DNA of 64,000 nt from Gemmataceae bacterium (GCA_009697105.1 SIAQ01000001.1:62001-126000), one strand, 5' to 3'. Shown: positions 9,377 to 19,400, numbered from the stretch's first letter. The notes: generated by a model from the letters alone, not told the origin. Translations and numbers: made by a program.

Positions 9377-9467
9377 GCATTTTCAATGGGCCGTATACAA
9401 TACACACGGTAGTGTTTCGATTGTGCGAGTCGGCATATTTGAGGTTTTTGTAAAGTGGGCGCCTAAC

Positions 9468-9689
9468 ATGGATACAAACGACAAATACCAAGAACCCCTG
9501 CGAATCGCGCAAGAATTCGCCAAGGCGGCCAAGTCCTTCAGGGAAATGCACAACGATTTCTTCGGCGCCGGCGCCATATACGGCAAGATGTTCCCGACAC
9601 AAGCCGAGCGCGAGGAGTTTTCCAAATCGCCGGAGTACCGCGAGATTCTGCGTCTGCGTGCATCGTTGCCCCGCGAGCGGTTCTTATAG
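9468..9689 (+). CDS. Small hypothetical protein, 73 residues
   Basis: ATG 9468 opens a hydrophilic product (MDTNDKYQEPLRIAQEFAKA... ending LPRERFL) with mostly helical character. It has no signal peptide, membrane segment or recognised motif. An upstream in-frame GTG at 9423 would add 15 hydrophobic residues (MRVGIFEVFVKWAP). Neither start has a strong Shine-Dalgarno, and I prefer the ATG. It lies 16 bases before the DUF1559 gene on the same strand, so the two may be co-transcribed. The function is unknown. Confidence 0.55.
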   Translation: MDTNDKYQEPLRIAQEFAKAAKSFREMHNDFFGAGAIYGKMFPTQAEREEFSKSPEYREILRLRASLPRERFL

Positions 9690-9705
9690 TGCGGAGACTA
9701 TCGCC

Positions 9706-10563
9706 ATGCGTCACGTCGATCATCGATCACGGGCCGGCGGAGCCAAGATCAACATCACCTTGGCTATACTGGCCTGTGGCTTGCTTATCGCCTTACTCTT
9801 GCCGACGACTCAAATATTGCGAGGACTATCCGCTCAAACACAGTCCACCAACAATCTGAAAATCCTCGCATTGGGCTGTCACGGTTTCCACGATGTGAAC
9901 AAGCGACTGCCGTTCAATGGCTCGGATCATTCAGTTGACAGTGTCGCATATTATCGAAAGGCGAAGCCGCTGTCCCAAATGGCGACCAGTGGAAGTTGGG
10001 GTTATCAGATTCTGCCGTATCTCGACAGTCACCCCATCTGGCTCGACCTCGAAGGAAATAATCGATCAATACCCGGCTTTATGTGCCCTGGCCGCAATCG
10101 GTCGGTCCTCGAAACAGAATCCGATTACTTCATCAACAACTATCTCAACAACCCCGAAAACGCCGAAACACCCGATAACGCGGATCGCAAGCGAAAGTGG
10201 GACGATATCACCGACGGCCTGGCGAACACGATCCTCCTCGGCCACGGCAACATTTCGACCGCGGAATATGGCCTGACCAAGGGCACCATCGGCTCGTGCT
10301 CGATCCAGATCGGCGGCACGTTTGGCACGACGCGCTCCGGGCCGAACTGGGTGAAGGGGCAACCGCTCAGCGTCGAGTTGCGGCGCGATTCCGCCGACCC
10401 GCCGGACTTCAAAGCTGGTGGCTGGGGTGGCCCGTTTCCGCAGGGCGCGTTGATGGCAATGGCCGACGCAACTGTGCGGATGTTTCCCTATGCCGCGTCC
10501 GGCGAAGTCTTCGCCGTGTTGCTGACGCCAATCGGAGGCGAGCGCGTCGAGGTGCCAGAGTGA
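9706..10563 (+). CDS. DUF1559 family (planctomycete pilin-like) protein
   Basis: The start ATG 9706 follows a GGAG nine bases upstream. The product has 285 residues. After a short basic N terminus there is one membrane helix (about residues 15-37, ITLAILACGLLIALLLPTT), then the family hallmark QSTNNLKILALGCHGFHD, and a C-terminal part with WDDITDGLANTILLGHG and MAMADATVRMFPY. Such proteins are abundant, surface-located and pilin-like in planctomycetes. This copy lacks the classical GFTLIELLV prepilin methylation motif, so normal prepilin processing is doubtful. It ends at a palindrome shared with the convergent mlaE gene. Confidence 0.85.
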   Translation: MRHVDHRSRAGGAKINITLAILACGLLIALLLPTTQILRGLSAQTQSTNNLKILALGCHGFHDVNKRLPFNGSDHSVDSVAYYRKAKPLSQMATSGSWGYQILPYLDSHPIWLDLEGNNRSIPGFMCPGRNRSVLETESDYFINNYLNNPENAETPDNADRKRKWDDITDGLANTILLGHGNISTAEYGLTKGTIGSCSIQIGGTFGTTRSGPNWVKGQPLSVELRRDSADPPDFKAGGWGGPFPQGALMAMADATVRMFPYAASGEVFAVLLTPIGGERVEVPE

Positions 10564-10634
10564 ATTTTGGCGAGGCGGGAGCGTGAGCGACCGGAGGTTT
10601 GCATCCTCCAGTCGCTCCCGGCTCGCCAAAATTC
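10562..10634. repeat. Palindrome between convergent genes (family C-like), bidirectional terminator candidate
   Basis: The arms at 10562-10597 and 10605-10634 share GAATTTTGGCGAG and CGGGAGCG. They overlap the DUF1559 stop codon and end two bases before the stop of the convergent mlaE-like gene. Confidence 0.85.
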
Positions 10635-10636
10635 GA

Positions 10637-11401
10637 TCACGCCACCATCTCGATCAGTTTTACCAGGAACACGTTCGCGATCAACACAAGCACGATCGAC
10701 GCCACCACGCCGCGGGTCGCCGCTTGGCCGACGCCGTCGGCGCCTTCCTTGGCGTGCATGCCGAACCAGCAGCCGGCGATGGCGATGAGATAACCGAACG
10801 CGATGGTCTTGAGCGTCGAGAGCACGACCTTCAGCACCATGTGATCGAGTCCGCGCAACACGGCTGACTGGTACTGCACGAACGACATCATGCCGCCGAG
10901 GTATTCCGCCAACCAGCTCGAACCGATAGCGACATACGCGGTAATCACCGTGAGCAACGGCAACGCAATCATGGCAGCGAGCACGCGCGGACCAACGAGG
11001 TGCGTCATCGGCGAAAGTCCTAGGACGCGCAAGGCGTCGATCTGCTCGGTCAGCTTCATCGAACCAAGCTCGGCGCCGAGGCTCGCGCCGGATCGGCCTG
11101 CGACGATCAAACCTGCGCCGAGCGGTGCGAATTCCAAAACGATGGCGAGTGCGACATATTCCGGAATCTTCTCGCGCACGGTTGCATCGACGACGGCACG
11201 CAGATGAATCCACACGACAAAGCCGAGCGCCAGGCCCGCGATGACGCCGAGCGGGATCGCACCGAGCAGAACCTGGTACAGTTGCCTCGCCAATTCGCCC
11301 GGTCGGCGCACCGTAAACAGCATGGCCGGGATCGCGGTTAGGGCGAACCAGGCGAATCGGCCGATCTGTTCCAGGGTGGTTATCACGCGGCTGCCGTCCA
11401 A
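10637..11401 (-). CDS. MlaE/YrbE-type ABC transporter permease
   Basis: The 254-residue integral membrane protein has five or six predicted helices and the MlaE signature region (LEFAPLGAGLIVAGRSGASLGAELGSMKLTEQIDALRVLGLSP). The family forms the permease of Mla-type phospholipid or hydrophobic-compound transporters in the inner membrane. The frame opens at TTG 11401; an in-frame GTG at 11386 is an equally plausible start because neither has a clear ribosome site. No ATPase (MlaF) or MCE-domain (MlaD) gene lies next to it: the neighbours are a convergent DUF1559 gene and a divergent TPR gene, so it is an orphan permease here. Confidence 0.88.
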   Translation of the reverse strand: MDGSRVITTLEQIGRFAWFALTAIPAMLFTVRRPGELARQLYQVLLGAIPLGVIAGLALGFVVWIHLRAVVDATVREKIPEYVALAIVLEFAPLGAGLIVAGRSGASLGAELGSMKLTEQIDALRVLGLSPMTHLVGPRVLAAMIALPLLTVITAYVAIGSSWLAEYLGGMMSFVQYQSAVLRGLDHMVLKVVLSTLKTIAFGYLIAIAGCWFGMHAKEGADGVGQAATRGVVASIVLVLIANVFLVKLIEMVA

Positions 11402-11420
11402 ATTGGGTATTCTGCTTGCC

Positions 11421-11456
11421 GTTTAGCGCTCGCACGTTGTGAAGCGAACGCTAAAC
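11421..11456. repeat. Family A' palindrome
   Basis: GTTTAGCGCTCGC at 11421-11433 pairs with GCGAACGCTAAAC at 11444-11456. It lies in the divergent intergenic region upstream of the mlaE-like gene. Confidence 0.8.
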
Positions 11457-11573
11457 GAATAATCGCATCCATTTCATTTTACCCGATACGCCGCCTGGGA
11501 AAATCGCACTGCGCAGAGTATAATTCAAATTGGACGGTGGAAATCGACAATACTCCCAGGTAGGTTTACGGAT

Positions 11574-12191
11574 ATGAGTACGCTTCAGGATCGTATCGCA
11601 CAGTTTCGCAAAATGGCGACCGATTCACCCGATGATGATCTCGGGCACTTTCGGCTCGGCCAGCTGTTGATGGAAGACGGACAATGCGAAGACGCCGTCA
11701 AGTCGTTTCGGCGCGCGCTGGAAATCAGCCCGACGTTTTCCAAGGTCTACCAGCTCCTCGGCTCATGCCTGATGAAATTGAATCGCCGCGATGATGCGGT
11801 GAAAGTGCTGCGCGACGGCTTCACGGTTGCCGACGAGCGCGGCGACAACGTGCCGCGCGAGGAAATGACCAAGCTGCTCGGGCAACTCGGCGAACCCGCA
11901 CCCGTCTCGCAACGTACGAATCGACCGCGCGGCGGTGCGGCGGGCGGCGGCGGGTTTGAATGCCAACGGCCGGGGTGCTTCGCCGGCACGCACGCCAAAC
12001 GACTCGCCAAGCCGCCGATCAACGACGAACTCGGCAAGCTGATTCAAGAAAAAGTATGTTCCGAATGCTGGGACTATTGGCTCCGTAACCTCAGCGTAAA
12101 AGTCATCAACGAGATGCGTCTCGATCTGAGCACTGAACAACATTGCACCACGTATGACCAAATCATGCGGGAAACATTGGGTCTATCATGA
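11574..12191 (+). CDS. TPR protein with YggX-like (Fe(2+)-trafficking) C-terminal domain
   Basis: Start ATG 11574, preceded by AGGTAGG nine bases upstream. The product has 205 residues. Residues about 20-95 form two TPR-type helical repeats (LGHFRLGQLLMEDGQCEDAV, PTFSKVYQLLGSCLMKLN). A Gly-rich linker leads into residues about 126-203, which resemble YggX, an iron-handling and Fe-S-protecting protein: ELGKLIQEKVCSECWDYWL and VKVINEMRLDLSTEQH follow the YggX order. YggX has one conserved Cys; this domain has four, C130, C135, C162 and C165, which could bind metal. The stop overlaps the ATG of the PSP1 gene by four bases, so the two are translationally coupled. Confidence 0.8.
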   Translation: MSTLQDRIAQFRKMATDSPDDDLGHFRLGQLLMEDGQCEDAVKSFRRALEISPTFSKVYQLLGSCLMKLNRRDDAVKVLRDGFTVADERGDNVPREEMTKLLGQLGEPAPVSQRTNRPRGGAAGGGGFECQRPGCFAGTHAKRLAKPPINDELGKLIQEKVCSECWDYWLRNLSVKVINEMRLDLSTEQHCTTYDQIMRETLGLS

Positions 12192-12889
12192 GCCTGATTC
12201 CTCCAGACATCGGCGTAGCGGCGACCGGACACGATCAGTTTCTGGTCGCGTTTGGCAAGAGCGGCGTCGTCGGTGCGTTCACACTTGAAGAGCCGACGGC
12301 GTTCCGGCGCGGCCAGCGCGTCATCATCGAAACTGATCGCGGCATCGAAATCGGCGCTATCGTGCGACCCGCGACTTTGACACAAGCTCGCGTCTTCGGG
12401 ACCGCCGCTTCGGGACGCATCGTGCGACTCGCCAGCGCTGACGACGAAGGCGAGATGCGACGCCTCGCCGAACGCGCCGAGGCATTGTTCGAGGCCGCAC
12501 GACGTGAAGTAAAGCAGGCGGGCCTGAACCTTGAAATCCTCGACATCGACTGGCTTCTCGATGGCCGAACCGCGATCGTCCAATTCGTCGGTAAGGAGGA
12601 AGGAACCGAACAATTCGCCGAGACGCTTTGCCAACGATTCGGCATCACGGTGCGCTGCGAGAATCTCGCCGTCCCAACCGTTAACGAACCCGAACCCGAA
12701 TCCGCGCGCTGCGACAAACCCGATTGCGGCAAAGAAGCGGGCGGCTGTTCCACCTGCTCCACCGGCGGCGGCTGCTCCAGCTGCGGGTCCGCCAAGACCG
12801 ACATCAGCCCCTACTTCGCACATCTCCGCAAAGACATGGAGGCGAAAGCGCCCGGAAATCGTTTCGGCTTGCCGACAACGTCCCCGTAG
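12188..12889 (+). CDS. PSP1/RicT-like protein with cysteine-rich tail
   Basis: ATG 12188 overlaps the stop of the TPR-YggX gene (ATGA). The product has 233 residues. Residues about 15-160 match the PSP1 C-terminal region found in RicT/YaaT proteins (RRGQRVIIETDRGIEIGAIV, EILDIDWLLDGRTAIVQFVG, FGITVRCENL). RicT acts in Bacillus in a complex that carries Fe-S clusters and affects RNase Y. After a short linker, residues 175-199 hold six cysteines in pairs (CDKPDCGK, CSTC, CSSC). Coupling to a putative iron-handling protein supports a metal or Fe-S related role, but this is inference. Confidence 0.82.
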   Translation: MSLIPPDIGVAATGHDQFLVAFGKSGVVGAFTLEEPTAFRRGQRVIIETDRGIEIGAIVRPATLTQARVFGTAASGRIVRLASADDEGEMRRLAERAEALFEAARREVKQAGLNLEILDIDWLLDGRTAIVQFVGKEEGTEQFAETLCQRFGITVRCENLAVPTVNEPEPESARCDKPDCGKEAGGCSTCSTGGGCSSCGSAKTDISPYFAHLRKDMEAKAPGNRFGLPTTSP

Positions 12890-12929
12890 CAACGCACCGC
12901 GGCGAGATTCCTGTCGTCATTGCCGTAAA

Positions 12930-14063
12930 TCACTCCTCCCCGCCCTCGGCGGCTTCGCCCGAAATCATGCCCAGATAGCTGAAATAACGCTGTTCACTTA
13001 TGTGGCGCAGGGCAACCGCGTTCTTCACGGCACAGCGCTCTTCATGCGTGTGTCGGCAGTCCTGGAACTCACACAGCGGCACGTACGAGCGGAACTCGGC
13101 GAAGTAGCCTTCCATCTCCTCCGGAATAATGTCCCACAGCGCAAATTGGCGAATGCCCGGCGTATCGACGACCCAGCCGCCAGCCGTCATCGCGATCAGC
13201 TCGGCGGTTGTCGTCGTGTGTCGGCCTTTCTGGTTGACTTCGCTGACGGTGCGAACGCGCAACGCCAACTCGGGCTGGATCGAGTTGAGCAGCGACGACT
13301 TGCCGACGCCGCTTTGGCCGGAGATCACGCTCTGGCGATTGGCAAGCACTCGACGTAGGCGATCGATGCCATAGCCGGTGGTTGCGCTCGTCAGCAGGAC
13401 TTGGATGCCGAGTTGACTGTAGTAGCCGATGATCGGCTGCAATTCGGCGGGGTCGGCAAGATCGGCTTTGTTGAGGCAAATGACCGGCGTGATGGCGCCC
13501 TTTTCCGCGCTGGCGATATAGCGGTCGATGAGGTGCAGCTTGAGATCGGGTTCTTTGATGGCGATTACGATGACAACTTGATCGACGTTGGCGACGAGCA
13601 CATGTTCCCGGCCTTTCGATGCCCGAGTGAGAATGCCGTGGCGCGGCTCGACGCGTTCGATGAAGCCGTCGTTGTTGAGCGATGGCCGAATCCAGACGCG
13701 ATCGCCCGTGGCGACGACGCTGCGTTCGTCGGTGCTTAGGGTTTTGAGCAGTCGGCGAACTTTACAGCGGAAACGTCGGCCGTCTTCGAGTTGCACGAGG
13801 TTATCCAGACCGTAGACGCAAAGCACGCGGCCCGACAGGTGGGTTTTCGGATCGATGCTGGGCATCGAATCGCCATCGCCGTCCACGCCGTCGGTGGCGA
13901 TGGTGCGTTTGCGCGACAGGTCGCCCTTGGCACGCACGCGTTCGCTGGAGACCGAGGCCTCGCCGGCGTCGCCTTCCACGTCGTAGGTGCGAGTCCATGC
14001 GTTCTCCCTCGGCGGCTTCGTGCGGTTCTTGCGTAGATCGACGCGTTTTTTATTTTTGTCCAT
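12930..14063 (-). CDS. rsgA: Ribosome small-subunit biogenesis GTPase RsgA
   Basis: The 377-residue product has an OB-fold region (about 75-140), then the circularly permuted GTPase motifs in the order typical of RsgA: G4 NKAD (198-201), G1 GQSGVGKS (249-256) and G3 DTPG (300-303). A C-terminal zinc site follows (C331, C336, H338, C344). It matures the 30S subunit by releasing assembly factors on GTP hydrolysis. The first 70 residues are basic and low-complexity and could bind rRNA. The start is ATG 14063, with AGGAG only one base away and a TATAAT directly upstream, so the leader may be very short. It converges with the PSP1 gene. Confidence 0.95.
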   Translation of the reverse strand: MDKNKKRVDLRKNRTKPPRENAWTRTYDVEGDAGEASVSSERVRAKGDLSRKRTIATDGVDGDGDSMPSIDPKTHLSGRVLCVYGLDNLVQLEDGRRFRCKVRRLLKTLSTDERSVVATGDRVWIRPSLNNDGFIERVEPRHGILTRASKGREHVLVANVDQVVIVIAIKEPDLKLHLIDRYIASAEKGAITPVICLNKADLADPAELQPIIGYYSQLGIQVLLTSATTGYGIDRLRRVLANRQSVISGQSGVGKSSLLNSIQPELALRVRTVSEVNQKGRHTTTTAELIAMTAGGWVVDTPGIRQFALWDIIPEEMEGYFAEFRSYVPLCEFQDCRHTHEERCAVKNAVALRHISEQRYFSYLGMISGEAAEGGEE

Positions 14064-14091
14064 GCTCCTATTATAACAGTTACAGCTTCGG

Positions 14092-14152
14092 CCGCTTGCG
14101 GCTTAGCGCTCGCATCTCGCATAATGCCATGCGAGCGCTAAGCCGCAAGCGG
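14092..14152. repeat. Family A palindrome
   Basis: CCGCTTGCGGCTTAGCGCTC at the left arm pairs with its complement ending at 14152. It fills the divergent gap between rsgA and truA and lies very close to both starts. Confidence 0.9.
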
Positions 14153-14162
14153 AATGCATTGA

Positions 14163-14921
14163 ATGGAAACACGCCTTCGCATGCGAAATTACAAGTTTAT
14201 TTTGAGTTACGACGGAACCGACTTCCGTGGCTGGCAGACGCAGCGCGGGTATCGCACGGTGCAGGAGACGCTGGAGACGGCGTTGATGGCGCTGACGGGC
14301 GAGACCAACCTTCGCGTCTACGCCAGCGGGCGGACGGATGCGGGCGTGCATGCCGTCGGGCAGGTCGCGAACTTTTTCAGCGCGATGCATGTGCCGTTCG
14401 AGAAACTCCTCGGCGCGATCAACGCCCATCTGCCTGACGATCTCGTCGTACGCAGCGTGGAGATTGTGCCCGATTCGTTCGACCCGAACCGCAGCGCAAT
14501 CCGCAAATTGTACCGCTACGTGATCCACGATGGCCCGACGCGCGATCCGTTCATGCGGCGATACGCTTGCCGAAGCAAACACCGGATCGACGACCGAGCG
14601 ATGGCGCGGGCGGCAGAGCCGTTGAAGGGCACGCATGACTTCCACAGCTTTGAAACCGAATGGCCGAACCGCAAATCGAGCGTGCGGACGATCATGCACC
14701 TGAGCGTCAACCGGGCAGGCGATTACATCTGGATCGATGTGGAAGCCGACGGATTCCTCTACAATATGGTTCGCGCAATCGCCGGCACGCTGATTCAAGT
14801 CGGCCGCGGTTTTTGGCCGGAGTCGAGCGTGGCCGAGGTTTTGAAGGCTCAAGACCGGACGATGGCGGGCCCGAACGCGCCGCCCGAAGGGTTGTATCTG
14901 ATGCGAGTGACGTATGAGTAA
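14163..14921 (+). CDS. truA: tRNA pseudouridine(38-40) synthase TruA
   Basis: The 252-residue product carries the TruA catalytic motif GRTDAGVHA with nucleophile D59, plus YDGTDFRGWQTQ near the N terminus and FLYNMVRAIAGTL near the C terminus. The enzyme modifies uridines 38-40 in the tRNA anticodon stem-loop. ATG 14163 gives METRLRMRNYKF; an internal ATG at 14181 (MRNYKF) would also suit the family. The gene overlaps aroA by eight bases. Confidence 0.96.
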   Translation: METRLRMRNYKFILSYDGTDFRGWQTQRGYRTVQETLETALMALTGETNLRVYASGRTDAGVHAVGQVANFFSAMHVPFEKLLGAINAHLPDDLVVRSVEIVPDSFDPNRSAIRKLYRYVIHDGPTRDPFMRRYACRSKHRIDDRAMARAAEPLKGTHDFHSFETEWPNRKSSVRTIMHLSVNRAGDYIWIDVEADGFLYNMVRAIAGTLIQVGRGFWPESSVAEVLKAQDRTMAGPNAPPEGLYLMRVTYE

Positions 14922-16242
14922 TACTTCGTATCCCGCGCAATACGCTGTTCAGCCGCTGGATGGTCCAGTGCATGCCAGCGTGCGCGTACCAGGATCGAAG
15001 AGCATCACGAATCGCGCCTTGGTGCTGGCGGCGTTGTGCGGCGGGTCGAAACGATCCTGCGAACTCGTCGGTACGCTCGATAGCGAAGACACTCGCGTAA
15101 TGGCCGACAGCCTCGCCCGACTCGGGTACACGGTCGATGCGAATTGGCAGGCCGACACGATCCGCGTGCAAGCGAACAGCGAACGCATTATCCCTGCGGA
15201 TCACACCGACCTTTTCGTCGCCAACTCCGGCACGACGATGCGCTTCCTGACGGCGATGGTCGCGCTCGGCCAAGGCCGTTACAGGCTCGATGGCGTCGCC
15301 CGTATGCGCGAACGGCCGATCCGCGATCTGCTTGACGCGCTGACTCAGCTCGGCGTGCATGCCACATCAGAATCAAGCAACGGCTGTCCACCCGTCGTCA
15401 TTGCCGCCGATGGTTTGCAGGGCGGGACGGTGCGGATCAAAGGCGATGTCAGCAGCCAATTTCTGAGCGGCCTGTTGATGGCGGCGCCGTTCGGCCGAGC
15501 GGACCTCGTCATCGTGGTCGATGGCCCGCTCGTCTCCGTGCCCTATGTCGAAATGACGTTGGCGATTATGCGCCAGTTCGGCCTGCACGCCGAGACCGAC
15601 GCCTATCGCTGCTTTCGTATTCCGGGCCGGCAGATCGGCGGGGTGGCGTCGTACCACGTCGAACCGGATGCCTCGGCCGCGAGCTATTTCTTCGCGCTGC
15701 CGGCGATCGTCGGAGGCAGCGTCACGGGGACGGGTTTGTCGAAGCAAAGCTTGCAAGGCGATGTCGCGTTCGTCGATCTGCTCGCGCAGATGGGTTGCAC
15801 CGTGCAATCGAGCGGCGATTCGATCACGGTCACCGGCGGTGCGTTGCGCGGCATCGACGTGGACATGAACGCCATCAGCGATACCGTCATGACGCTCGGC
15901 GTCGTCGCTTGCTTTGCGACCGGAGCGACGAACATCCGCAACGTCGCGCATATTCGGCACAAGGAAACCGATCGCGTCGCGGCCCTAGCAACCGAGCTTC
16001 GCCGTATCGGTGCCGGCGTGGCGGAACGCGAGGATGGCCTGACGATCACGCCCGGCCCTCTGCGCGGCGCGGTCATTCAGACCTACAACGATCACCGCAT
16101 GGCGATGGCCCTCACGCTCGCCGGCTTGAAAGTGCCCTGCCTCATCATCGACAATCCGGCCTGCGTGGCAAAAACCTATCCGCGGTTCTTTGAAGATCTC
16201 GAAAAAGTTGGGGTGGCGAACGATAAAAATCCCGCATCTTGA
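14914..16242 (+). CDS. aroA: 3-phosphoshikimate 1-carboxyvinyltransferase (EPSP synthase)
   Basis: The 442-residue product catalyses the sixth shikimate step, joining shikimate-3-phosphate and PEP. Visible motifs are VPGSKSITNRALVLAAL, the LFVANSGTTMRFLTAM active-site segment (family NAGTAMRPLTA), RERPIRDLLDALTQLG, SQFLSGLLMAAPF, and NDHRMAMAL near the C terminus. ATG 14914 lies inside the truA stop region (8-base overlap), so the pair is translationally coupled. The glyphosate-sensitivity class is not assigned. Confidence 0.96.
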   Translation: MSNTSYPAQYAVQPLDGPVHASVRVPGSKSITNRALVLAALCGGSKRSCELVGTLDSEDTRVMADSLARLGYTVDANWQADTIRVQANSERIIPADHTDLFVANSGTTMRFLTAMVALGQGRYRLDGVARMRERPIRDLLDALTQLGVHATSESSNGCPPVVIAADGLQGGTVRIKGDVSSQFLSGLLMAAPFGRADLVIVVDGPLVSVPYVEMTLAIMRQFGLHAETDAYRCFRIPGRQIGGVASYHVEPDASAASYFFALPAIVGGSVTGTGLSKQSLQGDVAFVDLLAQMGCTVQSSGDSITVTGGALRGIDVDMNAISDTVMTLGVVACFATGATNIRNVAHIRHKETDRVAALATELRRIGAGVAEREDGLTITPGPLRGAVIQTYNDHRMAMALTLAGLKVPCLIIDNPACVAKTYPRFFEDLEKVGVANDKNPAS

Positions 16243-16311
16243 TGCAATGCCGGTGGACAAACGACGTATAATGGCGGTATCATACATGACGCCACCGGCA
16301 AATGTCGCTTT

Positions 16312-16370
16312 ACGAGCCGGAAGCGTAAGCGACGGACTGGAGAAATCCGTCGCTTACGCTTCCGGCTCGT
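16312..16370. repeat. Family C palindrome
   Basis: The arms of 25 bases at 16312-16336 and 16346-16370 share the core GGAAGCGTAAGCGACGG with the element at 9297-9376. It lies between aroA and the large propeller gene. Confidence 0.9.
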
Positions 16371-16426
16371 ACTCTTGTCGTTCGCGTTAACCATCATCAT
16401 TCCCCCCATTCCATGCCGCGGTGGCA

Positions 16427-19400
16427 ATGAAAAGAACATCATCCCAAACCCTGCTACCCTTCGCGATTACATTCCTGATCGCCCTGCTGAATGTCGCGTC
16501 CGCTCAGGAACCAGACTCGATTCGCAAGATCGTCGTGCCAAGCTTGGATCCGCAGGTTGGAGCGCGGTTCGAAGCGTTTGAGCGACGGCTGAATCCGACC
16601 AACTCGCCGGAGCTGGTCGCTAGCGCCATCGGTCAGGTCATCGGCGGTTTACCGCTCAACGCGCTGTCGCTGATAATTACCGACCCGCGAAATAATGAGG
16701 CGTGGGAGCAATCGCCCGACCAGTTTGTGGGCCTAATTCACGAATCGGGCGGGGCGTTGATCACTTGGCCAACGAGCTCGCCGCGTTTCGACCAGGCGTG
16801 GTCCAGCGGACAGGTGCGGCGATTGTGCCAGGAAAAGCTGGCTCGTCTGCCTCGGGCGTCGCTGCAAGCGTATCGCGAACGGGTGGCAGCGGAGGTGAAG
16901 GCGCTGCTCGATCAGGCCCGGCGCACGCGCGAAACCGCTCCGCTGCGGAAGGTTGTCGAGGAGTACTATGCCAGCGGCCAGGCCGATGGGGCGCTCGACA
17001 TGCTTGGCGATTTGGCGTTTGAGCGCGGCGATTTCGTCGAGGCGGCGCATTGGTGGCATCTACTCGCTGGGGATACGTTTCCACCGCCGAGCACAAACGT
17101 CGATGTCGCGCGAATCCAGGCCAAGGGCGTGCTGGCGTTGATGTTCGCCGGCCGATTTGACGACGCCCAACACGCGGTTCGGCGATTTCACCGAGATTAT
17201 CCGCATGCCAAAGGAGCCCTGGCGGGCCGCGACGATTTCTATCACGCCATCTTGCAGCGCGAATTGGCCGGCCTGGCAGAGGCGAGGATCGTCAACAACG
17301 ATGTACCATGGACGACCTTTGGCGGCGATGGTTCACGCAATCGGATTTTGTCGCAGTCCATCCATTGGCAACTCTGGGAAGACGGCCCGGCCTGGCGCGT
17401 CGCGCTGCCGTCGCTGCAAACAGCCGAGGAAACGAAAAACGGCAGCGTTGATCGATCGTCGCCAAACCGATTGCTGGCGTTCCATTCGGTCGTCGCCGGC
17501 GACCAGGTCTTTCTCGCCGATCATCGTTCGGTCGTCGGCTATCATCTGCTCACGGGCAAAGAAATGCTTCGCTTCGATCTCGGCAGCGCCGGCCTCACCG
17601 ATCCCGGGCAAGGCGTCAGCACGAAAGCCTCCGCCCCGCGGTTTACGCTGTCCACCGACGGGCAGCGCGTCTACGCACGGCTCGGCAATATTTGGGTTGG
17701 TCCAAGGAAGGACGCGGCCAAACCAAGCTACATCGTTTGCCTCGACATCAGCGAACCGGGCGTGCGTAAGAATCGGTTGCTCTGGCATTTGAAATCGCAG
17801 ACCGACGACAAAAGCGAAACGGTGTTTGAAGGCGCTCCGCTCGTGCATGATGGGCGTATCTTTGTCGCCGTCACCAAGATCGCTAATCGCCAGTCGAGCA
17901 CGTCGATCGCTTGCTATGACACCGTCGGCCAACCACGCTGGACGCGCGATGTGTGCGAAACGCCCGAATTCGAAGAACCGGCCGATCAGCCGCGATATCG
18001 GCAACATCTGCTTACGTTGGCAGCGGGACAAATTGTGTACTGCTCCAATTCTGGCGCGGTCGTCGCGGTCGATGCAGCCAGCGGTACGCCGACCTGGGCG
18101 GTGCGCTATCCCAGCCGAGGGCCGATACTGCCCAGCGCCGAGCCGTCGCCGCGCGATCTCGCGCCGTGTGTCTATGCCGACGGCCTGGTCGTTGCCGCTC
18201 CACTCGACAGCGATCGCGTGTTCGGCATCGACGCCTGGAGCGGCCACGTGCGCTGGGAACTCGATGGCGTTGAGATCACACAGATTCTCGGCATCGCGCA
18301 GGGTCGAGTGTTTGTGACAACGCGCACCGGTGTCATGGCTGTGGACGGCGCGACGGGCCGAATCGTTTGGCAGCAACCGACGGAAGGCCGTCTGCCTGGA
18401 TTGGGTCGCGCGGTGATCTCTGGCGGCTGGTTGATCTGGTCCACACAGGACGCCAAGCTGCCGTATCGGGCGTTGAGTCTTGCGACCGGCCAGCAAGAAA
18501 AAAGAGATGACGAAACGAGCGTCCTGCCCGAGCCGCGGCGATTCGATCCAACGCTGTTTCATTCGCTGCCGGTCGGCAACTGGGCCGTGGGGCAGGGCTG
18601 TCTGGTAATCGCGGGCACGAAGGAATTGAGCGTCTATCTCCCGCCTGATAAACTGGTCAAACCAGCGCCGTTGAATCCGAGACCGCAGGCTCGGTTGCTG
18701 CAAAAATATCACGAGACGCGCGTGGCAGCGCAGTCCGGCGACGCCCTGTCGGCGTATGCGAAATTCGCGTCGGCGCTGCCGAACAATCGCGAAGGTCAGG
18801 CATGGCGCGAGCTTGTCACGGTACGCACGAAGAACCTGGTGATCGCAGCTTTGCCATCGACCGAAAAGGTGGCGCAGGGGCCAGTGCGCCTGAAACCGAA
18901 ACCCAGCGTTGGAAAGCCGCCGACACGCGTTCAGGCACCGAGCCTGCCGCTGATTCAGGCGTGGCCATCAATCCCGGGTATGCTATGCCCCTTGGCGAAT
19001 GACGATGCGAACAGCGATGTCTTCTTCGCGCAATCCACCGGTGAGTTGATCTGTTACTCGGTTAGCGACGGAACGCCGCGCTGGCGAACGCCGCGCGATG
19101 CCGAGCCGCGCTGGTTGGCGCAATGGCGCGATGGCGTCATGCTTGTGGGCGATGAGGCTATCGAAACTCGTTCCCTCGCGGATGGCTCGCTGGTTTGGTC
19201 GTATCGCCTCAGAGACGTCGTGCGATCACTCGCCACGGTTGCCGCGGGGCAGCCGAGAATCCGACGCGTCTCGGCTGGCGTATCGCATGTCGAAATCGTT
19301 GACCACACGTTATTATTCGTTGACGATGATCGTCATTTCTATCGTCTGTCTTTGGACAGTGGCGAACGGCTCTGGCAGTTTGCGCCGCGAGGCGTTGAAC

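Noticed and set aside
9224-9412. Short plus-strand frame overlapping the end of the toroid-DUF362 gene
   Set aside because: It is out of frame with that gene and then reads through the palindrome at 9297-9376.
14070-14075. TATAAT just upstream of rsgA as a promoter
   Set aside because: There is no matching -35 box and its distance to the start would exclude the ribosome site from the message, so I did not list it as a promoter.
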